Shown in pieces: positions 1 to 9,223 of a stretch of 64,000 bases of DNA (positions are counted from its first letter, which is position 1; every line of letters starts with the position of its first letter). Origin of the DNA: an uncultured Lacinutrix sp. GTDB taxonomy: Bacteria; Bacteroidota; Bacteroidia; Flavobacteriales; Flavobacteriaceae. The stretch is taken from the NCBI RefSeq assembly GCF_947500605.1, contig NZ_CANMSJ010000004.1:273016-337015 (forward strand), read 5' to 3'. The position numbers and the translations under genes were made by a program. The notes below the pieces were generated by a model that was not told the DNA's origin, searched no databases, and saw nothing but the letters and a program-made list of their open reading frames with translations.

Positions 1-2
1 TA

Positions 3-92
3 TTACTTGGAGAAGACCAAGAAGTTGTACCATTAATCTCTTTTTTTGACAAATTTGTAGGAATAAACTTATTTATAGGCATGCGAAAATGA
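3..92 (+). CDS. 3' end of a truncated gene, function unknown
   Basis: An open frame enters from the left edge and ends at a TGA at positions 90-92, giving 29 codons with a plausible protein tail that ends GINLFIGMRK. The alternating hydrophobic/polar end could be the last strand of a membrane barrel, but this is too short to assign. The other two plus frames stop within 50 bases, which supports this one. The start lies outside the window. Confidence 0.45.
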   Translation, partial: LLGEDQEVVPLISFFDKFVGINLFIGMRK

Positions 93-325
93 ATTTCCAC
101 AAATATAGTTTTTAATTCTATTTAAAAATCTCTATTTTGCCGTCATAACATACATTCATTCGGTTTAGTGATGTTTATCGATGAAATTTTACATAAAATC
201 TAAAATTTTGATTGTCTGTTAGATTAATTAATTCTTAGCAAAATAAACTAACATTAGCTTTTAGAGATCCCTTAAATTCTCTCAACTCGAAGCTTTAACA
301 ACCCTACATACAGGGTAAAACTATA

Positions 326-892
326 ATGGATAAAAAACAAAGAATTATTCTTACAATGCTAGAATTAGTAGTTGAACAAGGTGTAAATGCAACACCTATG
401 TCTCAAGTTGCTAAAGAAGCTGGTGTGGCAGTTGGAACTATTTATCACTACTTTAAAAACAAAGAACAAATTATTGAAGAAATTTACTCGATGATTTGTC
501 AGGATTTTGGCGTTGTATTAATGGCTAACGTCCCAGAAGAAGATGTAAAAAAGCAATTTGAAACTATGTGGATTAACCTATACAACTACTTTGTAGGAAA
601 CCCTTTAGCTTTTAAATTTATAGAATTTGTTGGAGTACCTCCAATTATCACATCAGAAATTAGAACAAAAAATATTCCTCATTTTATTCATATTAGAGAC
701 TTCTTCTTAGCCGCAATATTAAGTAAAGATCTTAGAGATGTAAACTTAAGATTGATAATGCAAATGGTTTTTGGAAATGTAATTTCTGCAAGTAGACTTA
801 AATTTAAAGACGAACTAGAAATGACAAACAAACAGATTAAAGATGCTGTAGAAATGTCTTGGGATTCCATAAAAAATCCAGAAAAATATTAA
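326..892 (+). CDS. TetR/AcrR family transcriptional regulator
   Basis: A 188-residue DNA-binding repressor of the TetR type. The N-terminal helix-turn-helix is clear at residues 25-50 (SQVAKEAGVAVGTIYHYF followed by KNKEQII). The remaining ~130 residues form the helical ligand/dimer domain, which does not reveal the ligand. The 233 bases upstream hold no other gene and presumably its promoter and operator, but I see no convincing palindrome. Its 3' end overlaps by 4 bases the convergent DUF1697 gene, so no terminator separates them. The usual TetR target is a divergent or adjacent transporter; the truncated gene to the left is the only candidate visible. Confidence 0.9.
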   Translation: MDKKQRIILTMLELVVEQGVNATPMSQVAKEAGVAVGTIYHYFKNKEQIIEEIYSMICQDFGVVLMANVPEEDVKKQFETMWINLYNYFVGNPLAFKFIEFVGVPPIITSEIRTKNIPHFIHIRDFFLAAILSKDLRDVNLRLIMQMVFGNVISASRLKFKDELEMTNKQIKDAVEMSWDSIKNPEKY

Positions 893-1416
893 GCAAGCTT
901 TAACAATTTGCTAATTGTATTATAATTTCTTGAAGTAGCATTTACTTTAAGCTTTTTCTCAATGCTAGCCATATTAAATTTTGTGCGACCATAACCTACT
1001 GAAGAGTAGAAATAAAGGCAATCATTAACAATTGAGACTGTTTCATTTTCAATTGTAATTGCATGCACTTCTTTAACAAGGCTAGCATCTGGAACTTGAT
1101 CTAATAGAATAAAATAGCTTTTAACTTTTATCTCTTCTGAAAAAACACAAGAATCAAAAATAAATTGGAGCTCTTGTTTTGTTTTTACTAATACAGGTAC
1201 ATTGAAACCAAAATGAGACTTAATAGCCTTGCTAATACTATCTTCTAAAGCTTTAGTGTTGTTTTCTGAAGACTGAAACACCACATTACCACTTTGTATA
1301 TAAGTTGTCACATCTTTAAAACCAATACCACTTAATACATCGCGTAAATCTGCCATTGGTACTTTTTTATGACCACCAACATTTATTCCTCTTATTAACG
1401 CAATGTATGTTTTCAT
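889..1416 (-). CDS. DUF1697 family protein
   Basis: The 175-residue protein has the DUF1697 N-terminal signature (YIALIRGINVGGHKKVPM, then the TYIQSGNVVF motif near residues 38-47). Members are small cytosolic proteins of unknown biochemical role. It is the last gene of a three-gene minus-strand operon: its start overlaps the stop of the upstream flavoprotein by 4 bases (ATGA), implying translational coupling. Length matches the family. No function can be given beyond the family name. Confidence 0.9.
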   Translation of the reverse strand: MKTYIALIRGINVGGHKKVPMADLRDVLSGIGFKDVTTYIQSGNVVFQSSENNTKALEDSISKAIKSHFGFNVPVLVKTKQELQFIFDSCVFSEEIKVKSYFILLDQVPDASLVKEVHAITIENETVSIVNDCLYFYSSVGYGRTKFNMASIEKKLKVNATSRNYNTISKLLKLA

Positions 1417-2627
1417 TTTTTAAAAATATTTTGAGATACAATATAGGCACCTGTCCATGCATTTTGAAAATTAAATCCACCAGTAACTGCATCAATATTT
1501 AAAACCTCTCCAACAAAATATAAGTTCTCATGTAACTTACTTTCAAAAGTCTTGAAATTTACTTCTTTTAAATTTACACCACCGGCAGTAACAAATTCTT
1601 CTTTAAATGTACTTTTACCATCAACATTAAAAATGGCCTCTGTAAGTTGTTTTGCTAAATTTTCTATTTGCACTTTTGTACAATCTGCCCATCGTGTTTC
1701 TATGTCTATTTGAGAAGCTAGTACTAACTGATACCACAAACGTTTTGGCAAATCGAATTGCGTATAGTTTATCACTTTCTTTTTATTAAGCTCTTTCTTA
1801 ATTTCATTTAATTGTGATATTGCAATATTATAATCTGTATTTATAAAATTAACTTCAACAGAAAACTTGTACGCTCTTTTCGCTAACTCTAAAGCTCCAA
1901 ATGCAGACAATTTTAAAATAGAAGGTGCACTCATTCCCCAATGCGTGATAAGTAATGGTCCATCAGATTCTAAATTTGAATCCACAACTTTAACGTTTAC
2001 ATTTTTAGCAACAACACCAGGAATATCGTTTATACGATCGTCTTTTATATTGAAAGTAAAAAGAGATGGTACCGGAGGAGTTACTGTATGTCCTAAATCC
2101 TCTAATACATTCCATATTTTAGGATTACTTCCTGTAGCTACAATCAACTTTTTACAAGTAAAAACATTTGTTTTGGTGCTAACTACCCAACTATCTTCTT
2201 TATGCTCTAAACTTATTACTGGATCACTTTTAAGCACCTCAACATTATGTTTATTAGCTTCAGAAATGAAACAATCTATAATAGTCTGAGAACTATTAGA
2301 AACAGGAAACATACGCCCATCTTCTTCTATTTTAAGCTCTACACCACGCTCTTCGAACCAAGCGATTGTATCACCAGTCATAAACGTATGAAAAGGGCCT
2401 AATAATTCTTTTTCTCCTCTTGGATAATTAGCTACTAACTCTTGAGGAATAAACTCTGCATGTGTAACATTACATCGTCCGCCTCCTGAAACCTTAACTT
2501 TAGTTAACACCTCTTTTCCACGTTCTAAAATGGTTACTTTAGCATCTGGATTTTGTTCTGCTATATTTATTGCAGCAAAAAAACCAGAAGCACCTCCTCC
2601 TACTATTATTACGTCTTTTTCTATCAT
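1413..2627 (-). CDS. HI0933/YhiN/BaiN-like NAD(P)/FAD-dependent oxidoreductase
   Basis: A 404-residue flavoprotein. The dinucleotide-binding GGGASG is at residues 10-15, and the family signature KVSGGGRCNVTH lies near residues 46-57. A second FAD contact (VATGSNPKIW) is in the middle, and the C-terminal FAD loop reads GEVLNIDAVTGGFNFQNAW, typical of the HI0933 family. The substrate is unknown for most members, although BaiN was linked to bile-acid reduction. It overlaps both neighbours by 4 bases (start with the GDPD stop, stop with the DUF1697 start), so the three are one operon, probably without a shared pathway. Confidence 0.93.
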   Translation of the reverse strand: MIEKDVIIVGGGASGFFAAINIAEQNPDAKVTILERGKEVLTKVKVSGGGRCNVTHAEFIPQELVANYPRGEKELLGPFHTFMTGDTIAWFEERGVELKIEEDGRMFPVSNSSQTIIDCFISEANKHNVEVLKSDPVISLEHKEDSWVVSTKTNVFTCKKLIVATGSNPKIWNVLEDLGHTVTPPVPSLFTFNIKDDRINDIPGVVAKNVNVKVVDSNLESDGPLLITHWGMSAPSILKLSAFGALELAKRAYKFSVEVNFINTDYNIAISQLNEIKKELNKKKVINYTQFDLPKRLWYQLVLASQIDIETRWADCTKVQIENLAKQLTEAIFNVDGKSTFKEEFVTAGGVNLKEVNFKTFESKLHENLYFVGEVLNIDAVTGGFNFQNAWTGAYIVSQNIFKK

Positions 2628-3310
2628 AATCTATCTGGAAAATCGCCAATAATAGCATTTACATTATACGATTTCATTCTTTTAATTGCTTGTGGTGTAT
2701 TAACCGTCCAAGTATTTATTTTATAACCTTGCTCTTGTGCTTTTTGCACATTATTTTTACTTAATAACGAGAAATTAGGATGTATTGCAACTGCCTTAAT
2801 TGTTTTAGCAAAATCTATAGCCTCATCAAGGTTTGCTTTGGTAAGTACTCCCAAAGGAATAGCGTTATCACTATTATAAACGTCTATTAATTCTTTATTT
2901 TGAAAACTTGATACTATAAAATTTGAATATTCCCAACCTGAATTTTTAATATAATTATTAATAACTGCAACTGTTTCTAAAGCCGTATTCCTACCTTTTA
3001 ATTCGATATTAACAATACATTTTCTATCGATTAAATCTAAGATTTCTTTTAGTGTTGGTATTTTAAAATGCTCTAAAATATTTAATGCCTTTAGTTCTAA
3101 AAGCGTAAAAGTTGAAACCTCTCCTGTTCCATCCGTTAGCCTATCTACTGTAAAATCATGAAAAACAATTAGCTCTCCAGATTTACATTTATGCACATCT
3201 ATTTCTATTCCATCTACTCCTAGCTCGATTGCTTTTAAAATAGATTCTGTAGTGTTTTCTGCAACATATCCTTTTGCTCCTCTATGTCCAAATTTTAAAA
3301 CTGTCGCCAT
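2624..3310 (-). CDS. glycerophosphodiester phosphodiesterase (GDPD family)
   Basis: A 228-residue TIM-barrel enzyme predicted to hydrolyse glycerophosphodiesters to glycerol-3-phosphate and an alcohol. Catalytic motifs are visible: HRG at residues 9-11, EIDVH in the metal-binding segment, VFHD with the second catalytic histidine, and the C-terminal INTWTVNT motif. There is no signal peptide, so it should be cytosolic like UgpQ. It is the first gene of the operon running to 889. The 32-bp gap to the next gene on the plus strand is a compact divergent promoter region. Confidence 0.93.
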   Translation of the reverse strand: MATVLKFGHRGAKGYVAENTTESILKAIELGVDGIEIDVHKCKSGELIVFHDFTVDRLTDGTGEVSTFTLLELKALNILEHFKIPTLKEILDLIDRKCIVNIELKGRNTALETVAVINNYIKNSGWEYSNFIVSSFQNKELIDVYNSDNAIPLGVLTKANLDEAIDFAKTIKAVAIHPNFSLLSKNNVQKAQEQGYKINTWTVNTPQAIKRMKSYNVNAIIGDFPDRL

Positions 3311-3381
3311 TTTAGTACTAATTTATGATTTAATTTATAATTTTGGCTCGATATATGCGCTACAAATATAAATTACAATTT

Positions 3382-4185
3382 ATGACATTTACATTAAAAC
3401 CGTTATTCATTTTAAGTTTACTTTTCTTTTCTTGCAACACTGGCAACCTAGAGATTTTGGCAGACATTGATGGTTCTTTAGAGGAAGTTTCGGCTATAGC
3501 CATAACAAACAACTCTGGTTTATATTGGGTAATTGAAGACGCAGGAAATAGCAATAATTTATACGCTCTTAATAGTAAAGGTAATATTGAAAGAAACATT
3601 ACTATTACCAACGCTAAAAATAAAGATTGGGAAGATTTAGCAACAGACTCTAGTGGTAATATTTATATTGGAGACTTTGGAAATAACAACCATAAAAGGA
3701 AAGAATTTAAAATTTATAAGGTTTTAAACTCTGAACTTACCAAGGATAAAGCTGAAGCTGAAATAACAACTTTTACACTACCTAAAGATTTAAAATCTCA
3801 AGATTTTGAAAGTTTTTTTATATGGGACAATACTTTCTATATTTTTTCTAAAAATAACAAGCATACAGACGTTCTTAAAGTAGAAAATAAGGAAGGTGAG
3901 CATGAAGCATTCTTTGTAACGAGTTATAAATTTGACGGAAAGGGTAACAAAATCACCTCAGCTGATATTAGTAAAGATGGCAAAAACATAGTGCTTTTAA
4001 ACCATGAAAAAGTGTGGCAATTATCTCATTTTAAAGGTGAAGATTTTTTTGGCGGCGATATAGAAGCGTTACCTTTTAAACATGACACACAAAAAGAAGG
4101 TGTTAGCTTTTTAAATAACAAAACCATCATAATTACTGATGAAACCAATAAGCATGATGGTAATATTTATAAGTTTAATCTTTAA
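3382..4185 (+). CDS. predicted beta-propeller lipoprotein, function unknown
   Basis: I place the start at the ATG at 3382, because the reading MTFTLKPLFILSLLFFSC then gives a lipoprotein signal peptide with a lipobox cysteine; an upstream ATG at 3343 would add 13 residues before it. The mature part (~250 residues) has repeated blade-like segments (AIAITNNSGLYWVIED, DLATDSSGNIYIGDFGNN, ITSADISKDGKNIVLLNHEKVW) suggesting a WD/SdiA-regulated-like propeller. It is a likely periplasmic or surface-tethered protein with no catalytic motif. It is convergent with, and overlaps by 4 bases, the phosphoesterase-barrel gene. Confidence 0.7.
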   Translation: MTFTLKPLFILSLLFFSCNTGNLEILADIDGSLEEVSAIAITNNSGLYWVIEDAGNSNNLYALNSKGNIERNITITNAKNKDWEDLATDSSGNIYIGDFGNNNHKRKEFKIYKVLNSELTKDKAEAEITTFTLPKDLKSQDFESFFIWDNTFYIFSKNNKHTDVLKVENKEGEHEAFFVTSYKFDGKGNKITSADISKDGKNIVLLNHEKVWQLSHFKGEDFFGGDIEALPFKHDTQKEGVSFLNNKTIIITDETNKHDGNIYKFNL

Positions 4186-7100
4186 AATGCAATACCAAAA
4201 CCGAAAGAAAATCTTAAGCCTTCAACACTATTAAAGAAGTTAAATGTTCCTTGAACAGAATCTGCTGCAGATACCCAGAAACCTCCACCATAATCGTTAT
4301 GCCACTTATCTGAGAAATCTCCTTTAAGCCACACTCTACCAACATCTCCACCTGCAAATACTCCAATTTGCAATGGTAAAGTAGATGTTTTAAAAGATTT
4401 AAAACTATATCTAAAATCGGCACTACCTACAAGAGAATTTCTACCTGTAAAACGTTCTGTTCTAAATCCTCTCAAGCCATTTTTACCTCCAATATTTGCG
4501 GCTTGATAAAAAATAAGATCGTCTCCAACCCTTACTTGTCCGCGTAAATCTGTTTTTAAAACTAATCTTCTGTTTTTTGACAACGCATTGTAAAAACCTA
4601 AATTAGAATTAAAATAACCGTAAGTGTTTTTTGTATCGTCTGGTTCTGTTTTAATACCTGAATCTATATTAAATGTCATACCACGAGTTGGTACAATTTT
4701 ATTATCGAAACTGGCATAATTATAATTTGCTTCTAAAGCTGTAAAAAAGCGTCTATTGTAAAAACTGTTATTTAGACTAGAAGGCGCAAAAGTTTCTATA
4801 AATCTATTTGTTGTTTCTCCTATTTCGATTCCTTCGAAAACTAATTTAAAACCATAATCACTACCAAAATCACCTTTTTTAATAATACCAACACTAGCTA
4901 AATAAGTACTTGTTTTTACTCTATTATAATCTAAATCTAGCTCGTCATCATTATTTACAGTTTCATTTCCATATCCAAAAAAGTTATTCGTAAAATTCTC
5001 ACTGGTAACTAATCCTGCTACATGCAAATTCCAATCTTTAAAAAGGTTTGCAAACTCTCCGTCGTAACCAATACTAAATCCATCTGTTGCAAAAAAGTAA
5101 CCACCTTTAAAACGGTGTTGTTGAGAGAAAGGATTACGCTGGAAACCTTTGGTTGTTTTAATCATTGAAACACCTAGAGATATACCATCGTCTGGATTAT
5201 ATGCTAAACTTGGTGTAATTGTACCTGTTTTAACGATGCTCTTATTAAAATCGAAAAGGTTATTATTATATACATCTGTGAAGTTTATTTTCGCTCCATT
5301 ATTTTCCTGGATTGTATTTGGCTTAGATAAATGATCGTAAACTCTAACACGTCTTCCGTTTTTAATAATATAAGTATCGTTGTTTTGACCACCAATAATT
5401 CTTGTAAAGATTAAATTATTAGCTTTACCGGTAACTTCAAAAACATCATCATCATCTAAACCGTAAATCCATAATTCTTTTGTAATATCTTTATTATAGG
5501 TTCTATCTACTAAAACTTCACCTTTTTTACCATCGATAATTCTTGAAATTTTAACATTGGTTTCGTTATCACCAATTCTATTAATTTCGAAATAATCGTC
5601 TTTATCTGTTCCTGTAACAATTACTAATTCGTTTAAATAATTATAGTATCGTTCCGTAATATCTAAAAGATTATCCCTTCTTCCTTTAAGATGCTTTTGA
5701 ATCTCTTTTAAAGATTCGTCTTTAGCTTCCGTAGGTATTTTAGAAAAAGCATTTGCAATTACTTCGTCTGTAATATTTTCCATTAAATATTTAGCTTGCT
5801 TAATCCAAGCATCTTTATCTGAATCTTGAATTAAAACTTTATCTAGTTTAATTCCTGCACTATTCATCCACTTAATGTCTTTTAGTTCAGAATCGTATAC
5901 CTGCAATTGCTTAGTAGAACCAGATAATACTTTTAAAACATCTAATAATGCACCATCGAAATTAGAAAACACTTGATCTCTATCTCTTGGAATCGGTTTA
6001 AATAATTTATCTCCATTTTCTTGATTAAACTGCGCCCAACGCCATTGATCCTGGTGTCTATCCCAATCTCCCAAAAGCATATCGTACAGTCTTGCTCTTA
6101 TGTATGAGTTTTCGTCTATTTTATACTTTTCGTCTTCTCTAATCTTCGCAATAATATCGTGAGTACTCTCTATATCGTCTGCATAACCAAAGTTTTTCTC
6201 ATCACTATAGTTCTCTTCAGGTCGTTCTTCAATCATATACAACTCACCTCCATACTCTGTATTATAATCTCCTAAATATTTATGTTTTGGAATATAATAC
6301 AACTTTGGATTGGTATGATACACACCGGCAGCATGCGATAAATCTGGCACAGCAAAAAAGGCATAAGGATGCGCTGCTGTGTAAAAATCTAAAACAAGAT
6401 CTTCTACTTTTGTTTTTTCAAAATCATTTTCTAAATAAGTTTCTTTAAACAACACTGTTTGCAAGTATTGAGTTGCACTTTTTCTTAATGCTCTCATATT
6501 TAGCTCACGACCATCTTTAGTTTTTAATCTTAAAGAACGCGTTTGGTGTCCACCTCCCGCTCTTACAATTTCTAATCCTCCATAAAGCGTATCTAAAGTT
6601 GCTACTTTAGCAACTATTTCTGTACTATAAAGTTCGCGATATCTATCTCCTAATAACGTTTTATAAACACCCGTTTTTTCTGTTTCTTCTTTTGTATAAA
6701 TTGAAGTTTTAACCGTTTGCGGAAAAGTATCTGGCAATACATCTGTATTAAAAACATCTCTATTTTTTGGCAGCACTTCTTTTGTAAACATTAGTTTAGG
6801 ATTACCATCTTCTGATACATACATACTTACCCAAGTACTACCATCTTTAAAAATTGTTAACTCTGCGAAACCTTGTTGACCTGCAGAAAACAAACCATTT
6901 TTACTTAATGCTGCCGCAGATGTTTTTGCTCCAGAACCCGATACAATTTGTTTAATTCCATTATTTTCTATGTACTGTAAAGAGTGCTCGTGTCCAGAGG
7001 CAAATACAATATTATTGTACTCTAATGCCATAGTTTCTATACGGTTCATTAGTTCGTTATACCTTTCGTTATATCTATCTTGAATAGATACACCTCCTTG

Positions 7101-7892
7101 TGTTCTAACCTGAGTTAAAAGGGACGACAAAATAGGTAAAGGAATCTTTTTTTGAGTAGGATAAAGGTGTTTACTTGCATCGTAAAAACCACCATGTGTA
7201 CCGTTTGTATACATAGGATGGTGCATAGCAAAAACTACACGCTTATTTTGTGCTTTTTTAAGTTCGCCTTCCAACTCCTCGAAAAAACGTTTTCTTGTTT
7301 TTATTTCGCACTTATCGTTAATGGTTGGGTTTTTATTCCAGTTTTCAAGATACCACTGGCTATCCACAATAATTAACTGTACTTTTTCACTAACGTCTAT
7401 ACTCTCTATTGGGCAACCATTTTCTGGCTGAAATGTGTTTTTACCCAATGCTTCTTCAATATATTTTTCTTCTCTTTTTACACCTGTAACTCCGTCTGCA
7501 TACCAATCATGGTTTCCAGGTATCATAACTGTGCTTCCTTTAAATCCTTCTACAGATTTAATTTGCGCATCTAAAGCATTTTCTGCACTTTCACGTCTAG
7601 AACTCTCTTTATCTACCAGGCCATCTGGATAAACATTATCTCCCAAGAAAACAACAAAGTCTTTTTTAGTATCTTGATTTAAAATATGCTTATTAAAAGC
7701 TTGCAACCCTAAAGACATTCCATCTTTTGGAGATTTACCCGCATCACCAATAAGATAAAACTTTCTGTTTATTTCTTTATATGGCAACGGATTAACAGCA
7801 TTAACCTCGTCACTATATTGCGCCTTAAAAGTGGCACAACTTGAAACGATTAATAAAATTAAAACTGTTAGAGTTATGTTATTTTTATTCAT
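4182..7892 (-). CDS. metallophosphoesterase / kinase-like middle / Omp85-type outer-membrane barrel fusion
   Basis: A 1236-residue lipoprotein (lipobox LIVSSC at residue 19). Residues ~45-350 are a calcineurin-type phosphoesterase with every metal motif: GDAG (49), GDN (84), GNHD (126), HH (224-225), GHEH (300-303). Residues ~440-645 match no named domain but resemble a kinase fold: glycine-rich GGGHQT (446-451), lysine 471 in MRALRK, LLGDWDRHQDQW (606-617), then PRDRDQVF (635-642). Residues ~890-1236 have the alternating strands of a BamA/TamA-like surface-antigen barrel and end in an aromatic residue. It probably sits in the outer membrane with its enzymatic part at one face. It is a single gene facing the HD-domain gene at 7952. 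Confidence 0.85.
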   Translation of the reverse strand: MNKNNITLTVLILLIVSSCATFKAQYSDEVNAVNPLPYKEINRKFYLIGDAGKSPKDGMSLGLQAFNKHILNQDTKKDFVVFLGDNVYPDGLVDKESSRRESAENALDAQIKSVEGFKGSTVMIPGNHDWYADGVTGVKREEKYIEEALGKNTFQPENGCPIESIDVSEKVQLIIVDSQWYLENWNKNPTINDKCEIKTRKRFFEELEGELKKAQNKRVVFAMHHPMYTNGTHGGFYDASKHLYPTQKKIPLPILSSLLTQVRTQGGVSIQDRYNERYNELMNRIETMALEYNNIVFASGHEHSLQYIENNGIKQIVSGSGAKTSAAALSKNGLFSAGQQGFAELTIFKDGSTWVSMYVSEDGNPKLMFTKEVLPKNRDVFNTDVLPDTFPQTVKTSIYTKEETEKTGVYKTLLGDRYRELYSTEIVAKVATLDTLYGGLEIVRAGGGHQTRSLRLKTKDGRELNMRALRKSATQYLQTVLFKETYLENDFEKTKVEDLVLDFYTAAHPYAFFAVPDLSHAAGVYHTNPKLYYIPKHKYLGDYNTEYGGELYMIEERPEENYSDEKNFGYADDIESTHDIIAKIREDEKYKIDENSYIRARLYDMLLGDWDRHQDQWRWAQFNQENGDKLFKPIPRDRDQVFSNFDGALLDVLKVLSGSTKQLQVYDSELKDIKWMNSAGIKLDKVLIQDSDKDAWIKQAKYLMENITDEVIANAFSKIPTEAKDESLKEIQKHLKGRRDNLLDITERYYNYLNELVIVTGTDKDDYFEINRIGDNETNVKISRIIDGKKGEVLVDRTYNKDITKELWIYGLDDDDVFEVTGKANNLIFTRIIGGQNNDTYIIKNGRRVRVYDHLSKPNTIQENNGAKINFTDVYNNNLFDFNKSIVKTGTITPSLAYNPDDGISLGVSMIKTTKGFQRNPFSQQHRFKGGYFFATDGFSIGYDGEFANLFKDWNLHVAGLVTSENFTNNFFGYGNETVNNDDELDLDYNRVKTSTYLASVGIIKKGDFGSDYGFKLVFEGIEIGETTNRFIETFAPSSLNNSFYNRRFFTALEANYNYASFDNKIVPTRGMTFNIDSGIKTEPDDTKNTYGYFNSNLGFYNALSKNRRLVLKTDLRGQVRVGDDLIFYQAANIGGKNGLRGFRTERFTGRNSLVGSADFRYSFKSFKTSTLPLQIGVFAGGDVGRVWLKGDFSDKWHNDYGGGFWVSAADSVQGTFNFFNSVEGLRFSFGFGIAF

Positions 7893-7951
7893 AAGGGAAT
7901 TTACCGATTTTTTTTTTAGTAATTTGGTTTTCTTAAAACCTCAAAGATAAT

Positions 7952-9223
7952 ATGTCTATAATTATTGAAAAAGCAGAAAAGTTTGTTTTAGACCTTTTTA
8001 AAGAAAATCTTCCAAACACATTTATTTATCACGATTTTACACACACAAGACGAGTGTTTAAAAGTACAAAAGAAATAATAAAAAATTCTGAAATAAATGT
8101 TAACGAAGAACAAATTCTACTTTTAGCTGCTTTATTTCATGATACAGGATATATTAAAGTTAGAGAGGGACACGAAGAGGAAAGTGTAAAAATTGCAACA
8201 GAGTTTTTAACCTCTGAAAATGTTGACCAAGATACAATTGCTGGTGTTAACAAATGTATTATGGCTACAAAGTTTAAAGATTCTCCAAACTCTAAACTAG
8301 AAGAAATTATTCGTGATGCAGATTCTTCTCATTTTGCTAAAGAGTATTTTAGTGAAGCTAGCGAATTCCTGAGAAAAGAATACGAAGTACAGGATATAAA
8401 AAAATATACTGCAAAAGAATGGAGAGAGGAAAACATAAAAGTATTAACCCAAATCCACCGCTATTACACGCCATATGCTATTAAACACTGGCAACCTATA
8501 AAAGACAAGAACATTGCTAAGCTTATGAAAAAGAAGAAAAAAGGCAAGGCTAAAATGGATAAAGAAAAGCTAAAAGCAAAATACAAAGCACAATATAAAA
8601 ACGAAAGCCCAGAGCGTGCTATTCAATCTTTTTACAGAACTGCTTTACGTAATCATATTAAATTAAGTGATATTGCAGATACTAAAGCCAATATATTGCT
8701 ATCTGTAAATGCTATTATTATCTCTGTGGTTTTAGCTAATTTAATTTCAAAATTAGACACTAATCCTTACCTAACATGGCCAACTGTAATATTCACTTTA
8801 TTTAGTGTAATTTCTATGGTCATGTCTATTATTGCAACAAGACCAAATGTTACAAGTGGACAATTTACAAAGGAAGATGTAGAAAATAAAGAAGTTAATT
8901 TAACCTTTTTTGGAAACTTCCATAAAATGGATCTTAAACAGTTTGAATGGGCAATTAACGAAATGATTAACGACAAAGAGTACATTTACAAATCGTTAAC
9001 TAAAGATTTATACTTTTTAGGAATAGTGCTAGAACGAAAATACAGATTACTTAGAATTACTTATACCGTTTTTATGATTGGTATAATTATTTCTCTAATC
9101 TCTTTTGGTATTGCTGTTAAAAACAATCCTGGAGTTAACCTAAACGATGTATTAGACACTACATCACAAATACAAACAAAATTACCTAACACATTAAAAA
9201 ACGATTATGTGGTTAAGATTTAA
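7952..9223 (+). CDS. HD-domain phosphohydrolase fused to a Pycsar-effector-like (PycTM/DUF5706) membrane domain
   Basis: A 423-residue two-part protein. Residues ~5-190 are an HD hydrolase with metal ligands H31, H63-D64, H74 and D122/D124 in the expected order, so it should cleave phosphate esters, possibly a nucleotide signal. A lysine-rich linker (190-217) leads to a membrane module starting SFYRTALRNHIKLSDIADTKANILLSVNA (residues 226-254), the hallmark of the PycTM/DUF5706 family. Hydrophobic segments are near 248-264, 274-295 and 366-390. In Pycsar antiphage systems PycTM proteins are cyclic-UMP/CMP-activated pore effectors. No cyclase lies nearby, so the role here is open. The 3' end overlaps the convergent GAF gene by 11 bases. 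Confidence 0.85.
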   Translation: MSIIIEKAEKFVLDLFKENLPNTFIYHDFTHTRRVFKSTKEIIKNSEINVNEEQILLLAALFHDTGYIKVREGHEEESVKIATEFLTSENVDQDTIAGVNKCIMATKFKDSPNSKLEEIIRDADSSHFAKEYFSEASEFLRKEYEVQDIKKYTAKEWREENIKVLTQIHRYYTPYAIKHWQPIKDKNIAKLMKKKKKGKAKMDKEKLKAKYKAQYKNESPERAIQSFYRTALRNHIKLSDIADTKANILLSVNAIIISVVLANLISKLDTNPYLTWPTVIFTLFSVISMVMSIIATRPNVTSGQFTKEDVENKEVNLTFFGNFHKMDLKQFEWAINEMINDKEYIYKSLTKDLYFLGIVLERKYRLLRITYTVFMIGIIISLISFGIAVKNNPGVNLNDVLDTTSQIQTKLPNTLKNDYVVKI

